NCBI GenBank assembly: GCA_902500995.1 | Contig: CABVSR010000008.1 | Location: forward strand, 1 to 64,000 | Direction: 5' to 3' | DNA: 64,000 nt | Source: an uncultured Nitrospira sp. | GTDB lineage: Bacteria > Nitrospirota > Nitrospiria > Nitrospirales > Nitrospiraceae | Part shown: positions 8,831-15,094 of the stretch, in pieces | How the letters are laid out: each line of letters begins with the position of its first letter | Position numbering within the stretch: position 1 is the stretch's first letter | Made by a program: the position numbers and the translations under genes | Notes under the pieces: generated by a model | What the model was told of the DNA's origin: nothing | What the model saw: only the letters and a program-made list of their open reading frames with translations | Database searches by the model: none

Positions 8831-9061
8831 TCAGTGATGCTGGGTCCGGCTGTGCATCCATTCGTGAATGTCGCGCCGGAGGAACCGCCAGTGCTTTCCG
8901 ATTTTCGAAGCCGGCAATTCTCCCAGGCGCGCGAGCTTATACACCGTGGACTTCGGCACGCGCAGAAACCGCGCGACTTCCGTCACGGTGAGAATCTCGC
9001 CTTCCGAAGGCGACACACTGTTGAGGCTGACGTTGGTTGTGGGCGCACTAGCGTTGTTCAT
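8831..9061 (-). CDS. Small excisionase/MerR-like helix-turn-helix protein
   Basis: Probable DNA-binding protein of about 76 residues at the head of the chemotaxis operon. The C-terminal half, LTVTEVARFLRVPKSTVYK to the HWRFLRRDIHEWM end, is the typical winged helix-turn-helix of the excisionase/AlpA/BldC type. ATG 9061 is chosen because the alternative ATG at 9088 would lie inside a predicted sigma-28 promoter. The gene may instead start at an internal GTG, leaving only the DNA-binding part. No integrase is nearby, so a phage role is unlikely. A role in regulating the divergent ATPase gene or the che operon is inference. Confidence 0.8.
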   Translation of the reverse strand: MNNASAPTTNVSLNSVSPSEGEILTVTEVARFLRVPKSTVYKLARLGELPASKIGKHWRFLRRDIHEWMHSRTQHH

Positions 9062-9071
9062 AACGGATATG

Positions 9072-9099
9072 GTATCGGTGGGCGCCATCTCAAACTTTA
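9072..9099 (-). promoter_or_regulatory. Predicted sigma-28 (FliA) promoter for the chemotaxis operon
   Basis: Minus strand: -35 TAAA (9096-9099), 16-nt spacer, -10 ACCGATAC (9072-9079). The FliA consensus is TAAA-N15-GCCGATAA. The core CCGATA is shared with the flagellin, flgM, csrA and HD-GYP sites in this window. Transcription would start close to 9065, leaving a very short leader before ATG 9061. Confidence 0.5.
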
Positions 9100-9100
9100 G

Positions 9101-9129
9101 TTGCCCGTTCGTGAACGATGGGGTTTAAT
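9101..9129 (+). promoter_or_regulatory. Predicted sigma-70-type promoter with a palindrome in the spacer
   Basis: Plus strand: -35 TTGCCC (9101-9106), 17-nt spacer, -10 TTTAAT (9124-9129), about 85 nt ahead of the ATPase gene. The spacer holds GTTCGTGAAC, an inverted repeat (GTTC-GT-GAAC) that could be an operator, perhaps for the adjacent helix-turn-helix protein. It abuts the divergent sigma-28 site. Confidence 0.4.
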
Positions 9130-9214
9130 AGGGTCGCAAGGTGCGGACCGCCCGGAACGCTTCGAGGGCCGGACCAGAGCGCGCCGATTCCACCAGTCTG
9201 AGAGAGAGCACCGG

Positions 9215-10144
9215 ATGGCCACGATCGTGTCGATTGGATCAGGGAAAGGCGGCGTGGGCAAAAGCGTCATCGCCGCGAATCTGGCGATGTTATTGGCCAA
9301 ACGAGGCCGACGTGTGGTGCTGGCTGATTTGGATGTGGGCGGCGCCGACGCGCATATTCTGTTCGGTCTCTTGAATCCTCCCCGGACCCTGACGGATTTT
9401 GTCGAACGGCGGGTGGAGCGGTTGGACGAGGTGCTTCAGCCCATTTCGGCGCATCCTTTCCTGCAACTGCTGCCCGGCACCGGCGATACGCTGGCCACCG
9501 CCAACCTCCCCTATGCCAAGAAAAAGCGTTTGATTCGCCACTTCGCTCAGTTGCAGGCCGACATCATCATCGTCGATATCGGCGCGGGCACCAGTTACCA
9601 TGCGCTGGATTTCTTCCTGATGGCCGATCACTATCTCACCGTGGCGACGCCGGATCCGACCTCAGTCCTGGACCTCTACCGGTTCATTAAATTAGCCGCC
9701 ATCCGGCGAGTCTTGTCGGCTTTCTTGTCGCGGGACGCCGTCAGCGAGGCGCTCTCGGAGCGAGATTTCGCCAGTATCGACGAGGTGATTCAGGCGGTCG
9801 GCGAAACCGATCCGAACGCCAGGGCCACCGCCACCCGGACCCTGCAAGGGTTTCAGCCGCACCTCATCGTCAATCGCGTCTCAGGCAAATCGCGAGTGAA
9901 TGTGCTGCAATTAAAGAAGTTGTTGAAGGAATATGTCGGAGGAGAGTTGACGATGCTGGGTGAGATTCCCGACGATCCGGCCATGACTCGCGCGGTGCGC
10001 AGCTATCTGCCGGTGGTGGAATTCGAGCCTACCGCCCCTGCTGCCGTGGCTCTCAGCGGAGCGGCCGACGCTCTTTTGATGGAGCTTGCCAAACCTGCGC
10101 CGATTCCAGCCGAATCCGCTTCTTCGCCTGAACGCGCGGCGTAA
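9215..10144 (+). CDS. MinD/ParA-family ATPase beside the chemotaxis operon
   Basis: P-loop ATPase of 309 residues with the deviant Walker A box GSGKGGVGKS (residues 8-17), an A' box DLDVGGAD, and Walker B VDIGAG. Such ATPases position cellular structures or control flagellar number. It is distinct from the canonical FlhG encoded at 51772-52638, being longer by an insert of about 40 residues after the TPDPTS switch region. ATG 9215 (MATIVSIG) is chosen because Walker A follows directly; the upstream frame lacks the fold. It is one of only three plus-strand genes here, divergent from the helix-turn-helix gene. A ParC/PpfA-like role in placing chemoreceptor arrays is inferred from location only. 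Confidence 0.9.
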   Translation: MATIVSIGSGKGGVGKSVIAANLAMLLAKRGRRVVLADLDVGGADAHILFGLLNPPRTLTDFVERRVERLDEVLQPISAHPFLQLLPGTGDTLATANLPYAKKKRLIRHFAQLQADIIIVDIGAGTSYHALDFFLMADHYLTVATPDPTSVLDLYRFIKLAAIRRVLSAFLSRDAVSEALSERDFASIDEVIQAVGETDPNARATATRTLQGFQPHLIVNRVSGKSRVNVLQLKKLLKEYVGGELTMLGEIPDDPAMTRAVRSYLPVVEFEPTAPAAVALSGAADALLMELAKPAPIPAESASSPERAA

Positions 10145-10179
10145 TCCCCCCGAGTCCCCTCCTTGCCGGAGGCCGCGGT

Positions 10180-10797
10180 TCACATCGGGTGATGCGCGGC
10201 CTTCCTCGTCCGCAGCCGCTCGGCTTGAACCTGAAGGATGTGCCGGATAATCAGTTCCTGTTCGTCGCCGCCCAGATCGACAAACTGGGTGGCGAGATGA
10301 AACCCTCCGACGCCAGCTTCGACCGGGGTCACCCGAATGACTTTTGCCGTCGTTTCGATGATGCTGAACGGCGGGAGAATCACCTTCAAGACCAGGAGGT
10401 CATCCGCCTGGAATCGGCGGGGCGTGTCGAATCCCAACCCGCCCGCACTGATGTCCACCTCGGTCAGTCGCGCAATGGCCACGCTGCCGGGGTGACTTTT
10501 CACGAGCGACTTCAGAATCGTCTCGAGCATCCAGTCGATTTTCGATACCCAGGGCAGGAGCGGAGAACTTGCAAACGTCTCCCCTGCCCGAACCAATAAA
10601 TCCACGGTCGGCTTCGAGACTGCCGTCGCGATGGTGTCTTCCGTCGCCGGCGGCAAGTATTGGTTCATCGCTTCGATCGGTTCGTCGGCCCGCCGATACT
10701 CGAGCAGCAGTCGATCGTCGATACGGAGCCATTCGCGCCGTTCTTCACTCTTGATGGTCGTGTGCGGGTGAAGCGGCCGGTCAGGTACAGGAGTCAT
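10180..10797 (-). CDS. PilZ-domain protein, probable c-di-GMP effector
   Basis: 205 residues. The N-terminal part contains an RxxxR c-di-GMP-binding motif (RREWLR, about 21-26). A spacer region of about 70 residues follows, and then DISAGGLGF (a DxSxxG match) within a beta-rich C-terminal half. The spacing between the two motifs is longer than in a compact PilZ domain, so the fold may be interrupted or composite. It is the last gene of the filament module, 51 bp after the FliT-like gene, and converges with the ATPase gene. ATG 10797 follows GAGAGGTGTG. Confidence 0.75.
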   Translation of the reverse strand: MTPVPDRPLHPHTTIKSEERREWLRIDDRLLLEYRRADEPIEAMNQYLPPATEDTIATAVSKPTVDLLVRAGETFASSPLLPWVSKIDWMLETILKSLVKSHPGSVAIARLTEVDISAGGLGFDTPRRFQADDLLVLKVILPPFSIIETTAKVIRVTPVEAGVGGFHLATQFVDLGGDEQELIIRHILQVQAERLRTRKAAHHPM

Positions 10798-10848
10798 ACC
10801 ACACCTCTCTCGTGGACGGAGGAGCCGGGTCCGGCGGCCGCGCGAACC

Positions 10849-11193
10849 TCAGGCTTCACGATGTATGGTTACACTGTCGGAGGCGAGTTGTCCGCTATTT
10901 TCGCGTAATCGGCGCAGGCGTCGTTTCACTTGGGCGGTTTCAGCCAACAAGCCGGAGAGACCCGCTTGTGCGACCAGGATAGCCTGGCGAACTTCTTCGT
11001 CCATGCTCAGCAGTTGCCGGACGAGTGCAGGGTCGGGGGCGCAAGAGGCTAGGCTGATCGCGCGTTCACTGTAGCAGGCGTCGACTTGATCCCAATCACC
11101 GGCCCGGGCGGCGGTCAGCGCTTGAAGGGTGAGTTGTTCAATGGCACGGAGATCGGGAAGGGAACCGGTTTTGGAAGGACTAGCCGCCGACAT
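10849..11193 (-). CDS. FliT-like small flagellar protein
   Basis: 114 residues, mostly helical, with no membrane segment. It overlaps the end of fliS by 14 bp and lies in the place where many genomes carry fliT, the chaperone of the filament cap FliD. Sequence similarity to FliT is not obvious by eye; the call rests on size, helix content and position. The C-terminal charged helix (QVKRRLRRLREN) is compatible with a chaperone. A generic hypothetical label would also be fair. Confidence 0.5.
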   Translation of the reverse strand: MSAASPSKTGSLPDLRAIEQLTLQALTAARAGDWDQVDACYSERAISLASCAPDPALVRQLLSMDEEVRQAILVAQAGLSGLLAETAQVKRRLRRLRENSGQLASDSVTIHREA

Positions 11194-11572
11194 GGGCCAC
11201 CGCTTCTTGCCTGGCCACGACCTGCCATCCTTCCCGGAGTGTCGTTAGGCAGCGAATCGGTCCGTCCAGATGTTTGCCGCTATGCCGGAGATTGGCTTGG
11301 ATACACTGTTGAACCATGTAGTCATACAGGCGGTGCAGGGACACAGCGATCTCCCCGCCTCGCTCGAAATCCAGCACGCTGGACAACTCTCCGACAATGG
11401 CCATGCTGCGATCGAGAAATCGCGCCTTGTCCTTGTAGTTGTTGGTGAGAATGGCTTCCCGCGCGAGTTCCATCGACTGAATCGCCGAATCGTAGAGCAG
11501 CACGATCAGCTGCACCCGGTTCGCTGTCATGACCTGTGTTTGTTTGTAGGCGTTCGCTGCCGCAGCAATCAT
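11180..11572 (-). CDS. fliS: FliS, flagellin export chaperone
   Basis: Cytoplasmic chaperone that keeps flagellin unfolded before export. The 130 residues show the family opening (AYKQTQVMTANRVQLIVLLYD), then IQSMELAREAI and the later VSLHRLYDYM. The length is normal for FliS. ATG 11572 follows TAAGGTCACT. It lies 15 bp after fliD. In some bacteria FliS also shields FliW-binding surfaces of flagellin; both csrA and fliW are present in the window. Confidence 0.95.
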   Translation of the reverse strand: MIAAAANAYKQTQVMTANRVQLIVLLYDSAIQSMELAREAILTNNYKDKARFLDRSMAIVGELSSVLDFERGGEIAVSLHRLYDYMVQQCIQANLRHSGKHLDGPIRCLTTLREGWQVVARQEAVAHVGG

Positions 11573-11587
11573 AGTGACCTTATCCGG

Positions 11588-12982
11588 TTATTGTAACGCC
11601 TGGAGAGCGCTGGTTTGTCCTTGGAGCTTTTGCAATAACGCGTCCAGTGACGCGAACTGCAGTCGCAATCGTTCTTCATAGGCCGACGCGATATCTTCCT
11701 TTCGGCCGATTTCGTCGGTGAGTTTACCGATTTGGCTGGTGATGGAGTTTTTTCGGATCGCGAAGGCGCCGCTATCGACGGCATCGAGAAAATCGACGGC
11801 CTTGACGACACGATCCGCAACGCCGCTCGACCCCGATTGCGTGACGAACAGCGCTTTGGTGGCGTTGTAGTTGCTCGCCAAGGCCGTGTCTAACTTGGAG
11901 TCTTCGATCGTGATGGTGCCGTCGCGCTCGGTTTTGAATCCGACCGCCCCCAGGCTCTTGTAAGTGGACGATCCACCGACCTCCGCGGAGATCGCGGAGC
12001 GTACCTGACTCAAGACGTTTTTCGCCGTGCTCTCGTTGAAAAAGATCCCGCCGGTCTTCGTCGAGATATCATAGACCGTTCGCTCATTGACGAACTTGAC
12101 GACATCGTTATACGCGGTTGCCAACGCCTGGATATTGGTTTTAACACTGTCGGGGTCGCGGGTGATATTGACCGTGACCGGTTCCGGACTCGGGATGGTG
12201 GCGGTTTTGGATTTCAGCGTGAGTGTGACATCGGGAATCGCATCGGTAATAACGTTGGATTCGCGCTCGATGGAAATCGTGGTTTGATCGGGATCGCCGA
12301 TGAGCACAATGGCGTTCTGCCCTGCTTGCAGCGTGCTGCTGCCGCCTGACCCACTGGAATTCGTCAAATCGAGGCTGGTGGAATCGGCGACCACGGTGAC
12401 GGTATTCGCTGCGCCGGATGCAGTGGCGGTGAGGGTCAATCGATAGGCCGGGGTCGTTTCCGTTCCGGTATTGATGACGGAGGCGGTGACACCGGCTCCT
12501 AGATCGTTAATGGCGGAGCGAAGATCTTCGAGTGTGGCGCCATCGCTCAAGTTCACGGTTTGATTCGCGCCGGTTCCCACCTTGAAGGTAAACGTACCCG
12601 GGCCGCCGGAGACGACCGACGTCGTCGTGGAGGCTACCGCCTTGGCGGTGCTGTTCGTGATTTGATGGGCCTTGGCTAATTGAGACACCTGCACCGTATA
12701 GCTGCCCGTGGCCGCGCCGGCACCGGCTTGCGCGGTCAGTTTGGTTTCATCGTTGACGGTGGTGGTGGTGCGGTCAAAACTGGATGGGAGGCGTAGGGCA
12801 TTGGCGGCACTTTGAAGCGCCAGCAGCTTGTTGCCGAGTGAACCGTAGTCGGTGAGTTTCGTCTGCAGGTCTTTTTTCTTCGCGTTCAACGCGTCGATCG
12901 GCAAGCGTTGGACTTTGGCCAGCTCGGAGACGACTTGACCAAAGTCCACGCCATTGCCTAACCCGCCGAAACTAATCGCCAT
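11588..12982 (-). CDS. fliD: FliD, filament cap protein
   Basis: Forms the cap at the filament tip and folds arriving flagellin. 464 residues: the N-terminal FliD_N region (MAISFGGLGNGVDFGQVVSE) and the C-terminal coiled region (ITSQIGKLTDEIGRKE to LQGQTSALQAL) typical of the family. The middle is Ser/Thr/Gly-rich and beta-type. ATG 12982 follows AAAGGGATG. It lies between flaG and fliS. Confidence 0.96.
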   Translation of the reverse strand: MAISFGGLGNGVDFGQVVSELAKVQRLPIDALNAKKKDLQTKLTDYGSLGNKLLALQSAANALRLPSSFDRTTTTVNDETKLTAQAGAGAATGSYTVQVSQLAKAHQITNSTAKAVASTTTSVVSGGPGTFTFKVGTGANQTVNLSDGATLEDLRSAINDLGAGVTASVINTGTETTPAYRLTLTATASGAANTVTVVADSTSLDLTNSSGSGGSSTLQAGQNAIVLIGDPDQTTISIERESNVITDAIPDVTLTLKSKTATIPSPEPVTVNITRDPDSVKTNIQALATAYNDVVKFVNERTVYDISTKTGGIFFNESTAKNVLSQVRSAISAEVGGSSTYKSLGAVGFKTERDGTITIEDSKLDTALASNYNATKALFVTQSGSSGVADRVVKAVDFLDAVDSGAFAIRKNSITSQIGKLTDEIGRKEDIASAYEERLRLQFASLDALLQKLQGQTSALQALQ

Positions 12983-13012
12983 GACATCCCTTTCATGCCG
13001 TTGCGAAGGGGG

Positions 13013-13372
13013 CTACACCTTATGGTGCAGCAGCAGCCCGGTAGGCGTTTCCAGCCTTTTCGCAAGGTCGATCACTTCCTGCTGCGGTATCTGGCGGATG
13101 ATGGTGCCGGAGTCCCCGTCCATCACCTTGACGACCACTCGGTCCAGATCCGGATCTACGGTGAACTCCAGTCTGGAATCCGCTTTCTGAAACACTTCAC
13201 GTACCCGCGACAAGGCCTGATCCAAGTCTTTGGCCTTGGCCTCGGGGGATGATTCCTGAGGTTCCGGCTCCTGCTTCTCGACCTTCTTTTCGGCCGAGTG
13301 TTGCGGCGCATGCTGCGCCGCCTGGATCGCGGCTGCGGGGAGGTCTTTATAGTTGGAAACATCGTGGACCAT
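13013..13372 (-). CDS. flaG: FlaG, filament-length-related protein
   Basis: 119 residues. The N-terminal half is Glu/Pro/Lys-rich and unstructured; the C-terminal half (LEFTVDPDLDRVVVKVMDG then GTIIRQIPQQEVI) is the conserved FlaG domain. The family is linked to filament length control but is biochemically poorly defined. ATG 13372 follows AGGAGGGCA. It stands between flagellin and fliD, downstream of a strong hairpin that may lower its transcript level relative to flagellin. Confidence 0.93.
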   Translation of the reverse strand: MVHDVSNYKDLPAAAIQAAQHAPQHSAEKKVEKQEPEPQESSPEAKAKDLDQALSRVREVFQKADSRLEFTVDPDLDRVVVKVMDGDSGTIIRQIPQQEVIDLAKRLETPTGLLLHHKV

Positions 13373-13396
13373 GATGCCCTCCTAGGTTCAGTCCGT

Positions 13397-13424
13397 GGGT
13401 AGCCCTCCCTATGGAGAGCTACCC
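13397..13424 (-). terminator. Strong hairpin after flagellin
   Basis: Minus strand: a 12-bp stem (one G-U pair) with a 4-nt loop, starting 13 nt after the flagellin stop. The stem base is GGGTAGC/GCTACCC. No T-run follows. It may partly terminate transcription or protect the 3' end of abundant flagellin mRNA, while some transcripts read on into flaG-fliD-fliS. Confidence 0.55.
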
Positions 13425-13437
13425 GCCGGCTGAAGCC

Positions 13438-14265
13438 TTATCCTCGCAGCAACGCTAACGCTTGCTGTGGCAGCGAATTGGCTTGTGCCAAGATCGCGAT
13501 ACCGGATTGGGTAAGGATCTGGTTCTTCGTGAACACAGATGTCTCCTGGGCAATGTCCGCATCGCGGATCCGCGATTCGGCCGCGGTGAAGTTCTCGGCC
13601 GTGACCGTCAGATTCTGGATCGCGACTTCGAACCGGCTCTGAATCGACCCGTAATTCGCGCGGGCGGTTGCCACTGCGCTGATTGCGCTGTCGATCTTGG
13701 CCAGCATCGACTGCGCAGCTGTCGCCGTCGAGACGCTGGCGCCGGTCAATCCAACCGCCGCTACGTCGAGGTCATCCAAAGCCACATTCAATGAATTGCC
13801 CGATCCACTCTTGAAGCCGATGAAGACCTCAAACGTGTTGGTGCTTCCGCTGAGAAGCGGCTGACCGTTATATTCCGTCGTGACCGAAATCCGATCGATT
13901 TCCGACCGCAACGCAATAAATTCCTGGTCCAGGTAGGAACGCTCGGTGGTTCCCAACGTTCCGCTGGCCGACTGGGTCGCCAACTCACGCATACGAGACA
14001 ACAGGCTGCCGATGGTGGCCGCCGCGCCGTCCGCGACCTGCGTCAAGCTGATACCGTCGCCGGCATTTCGATTGGCCTGATTGATACTACGAATCTGAGC
14101 ACGCAACGTTTCAGACACGCCCAAACCGGCCGCGTCATCGGCCGCGCGGGTGATGCGCAAACCGGACGACAACCGTTCAACTGAACGGCCCAATTGAGCC
14201 TGGTTGACCGCAAGGTTCCGCTGGGCTGCCAGTGACGCAACGTTGGTATTGACGACTAATGCCAT
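13438..14265 (-). CDS. fliC: Flagellin
   Basis: Filament subunit of 275 residues. The N-terminal D0/D1 (MALVVNTNVASLAAQRNL, then ERLSSGLRI and DDAAGLGVSE) and the C-terminal D1/D0 (ESRIRDADIAQE to NSLPQQALALLRG) are well conserved. Only about 90 residues separate them, so the outer D2/D3 domains are almost absent. The short centre is rich in Ser, Thr and Ala (for example GASVSTATAAQ), possible O-glycosylation ground given the sugar island next door. It is the only flagellin in the window. ATG 14265 follows AGGAGG. A predicted FliA promoter and a structured leader lie upstream. Confidence 0.98.
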   Translation of the reverse strand: MALVVNTNVASLAAQRNLAVNQAQLGRSVERLSSGLRITRAADDAAGLGVSETLRAQIRSINQANRNAGDGISLTQVADGAAATIGSLLSRMRELATQSASGTLGTTERSYLDQEFIALRSEIDRISVTTEYNGQPLLSGSTNTFEVFIGFKSGSGNSLNVALDDLDVAAVGLTGASVSTATAAQSMLAKIDSAISAVATARANYGSIQSRFEVAIQNLTVTAENFTAAESRIRDADIAQETSVFTKNQILTQSGIAILAQANSLPQQALALLRG

Positions 14266-14271
14266 GATGTA

Positions 14272-14284
14272 CTTCCTCCTGAAG
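14272..14284 (-). promoter_or_regulatory. Flagellin ribosome-binding site in a GGA-loop hairpin (candidate CsrA site)
   Basis: On the transcript, CTTC-AGGAG-GAAG can form a 4-bp stem with the ribosome site AGGAG as its loop, 6 nt before the start codon. GGA in a short hairpin loop overlapping the ribosome site is the classic CsrA target, and CsrA with FliW controls flagellin translation in Bacillus. Both csrA and fliW lie in this window. The regulation is inferred. Confidence 0.5.
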
Positions 14285-14329
14285 CTTCCGCACTACTCTC
14301 GGATTCGCCGGCGTCCGTGCCGACGAGGT

Positions 14330-14381
14330 GGTAACCGGGTCTGGTGGAGACGTGGCCACATCCCCGCTGCGCCTGGTTACC
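14330..14381 (-). promoter_or_regulatory. Structured 5' leader of flagellin mRNA
   Basis: Within the roughly 125-nt leader, GGTAACC and GGTTACC (plus-strand 14375-14381 and 14330-14336) form an outer 7-bp stem. Inside lies GGGGATGTGGCCACGTCTCC, which folds on itself as an 8-bp stem (two G-U pairs) with loop GGCC. This nested structure may stabilise the mRNA or present further GGA sites to CsrA. Confidence 0.45.
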
Positions 14382-14396
14382 TAGTTGCTGTGCCCC

Positions 14397-14423
14397 TTAT
14401 CGGTAGGCTTTTGGGAAGACTTA
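14397..14423 (-). promoter_or_regulatory. Predicted sigma-28 (FliA) promoter for flagellin
   Basis: Minus strand: -35 TAAG (14420-14423), exactly 15 nt, -10 ACCGATAA (14397-14404). This is one mismatch in each box from the consensus TAAA-N15-GCCGATAA. Transcription would begin near 14390, giving a leader of about 125 nt. The FliA gene is at 50991-51752. The rest of the 236-bp gap to the next gene shows no other clear signal. Confidence 0.75.
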
Positions 14424-14501
14424 AGCGGTTCAGGATGCGAAGGAATTGCGCGCAACGAGACGTAGCCGTAGGCCCTGTTCTCTATCGAACAGCAACGAAC
14501 A

Positions 14502-15044
14502 TTAAGCAGCCAGACCGGCGTCGCCGAGGCGGGGTAATAATTCGTATTCGAGCAAATCCGCGACACGGATCGCGTCGGCCGTGGTGCGCGCTCCTAACAA
14601 TTCTTGGATCCATGGCACCAACGAGGCGGAGGAGAGTCCCTCGACACCCTGGGTCTGCCCGGCATCCAACATTTCGGTATAGTCGGCCAGGCGTCCGAGC
14701 CACGCATCGATGGTTCCAACCTGAGCGGTCCCGGATCGCAAGGGGGCCAGCAGCACCTGCCCATCGCTCTGCAGTTCAGCGGCAAATCGCTCGATAGCCC
14801 GTTTCGCGTCTTGGATGATGGTGTGTAGTGATTGAGAGATGGCCTGCAGCGCGCCCACATCCCGGACCAGTTGATTGAGAAACGGCGGGGTGAGATCGCG
14901 ATCGCTGATCCGATTCCCTCCGACGGTCAACGAGGTCACGATGCGGTGGCGGGCATGTGCCTTATCGCTCAAGGCCGCCAGTGCGTTCATCATCGACGTG
15001 TCATCCGGTAACTGCAACGACTCACCATCCAGAGTGATGTGCAT
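14502..15044 (-). CDS. Unknown protein between the glycan island and flagellin
   Basis: 180 residues, not recognised. It begins MHITLDGESLQLPDD, has no signal peptide or membrane helix, and is predicted mostly helical and acidic, with a central helix (LQAISQSLHTIIQDAKRAIERF) and a Leu-rich C-terminus (LLEYELLPRLGDAGLAA). ATG 15044 follows AAAGGAG with 7-nt spacing, a strong start; an upstream frame to 15089 lacks one. Its place directly upstream of flagellin and downstream of the glycosyltransferases suggests a flagellar or export-related role, but no function can be assigned. Confidence 0.7.
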   Translation of the reverse strand: MHITLDGESLQLPDDTSMMNALAALSDKAHARHRIVTSLTVGGNRISDRDLTPPFLNQLVRDVGALQAISQSLHTIIQDAKRAIERFAAELQSDGQVLLAPLRSGTAQVGTIDAWLGRLADYTEMLDAGQTQGVEGLSSASLVPWIQELLGARTTADAIRVADLLEYELLPRLGDAGLAA

Positions 15045-15094
15045 GATCAAACTCCTTTGACAAACAGGTGTATCACGTACGTTTTCCATCGCCG

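Noticed and set aside
8831-9061. Excisionase-like HTH gene read as a sign of a prophage or integrated element
   Set aside because: No integrase, attachment-site repeats, tRNA or phage genes nearby; the same HTH fold is used by ordinary regulators.
10145-10179. CCTCC-TTGCC-GGAGG inverted repeat in the convergent gap between the ATPase and PilZ genes
   Set aside because: Only 5 bp of stem and no T-run; such repeats are common by chance here.
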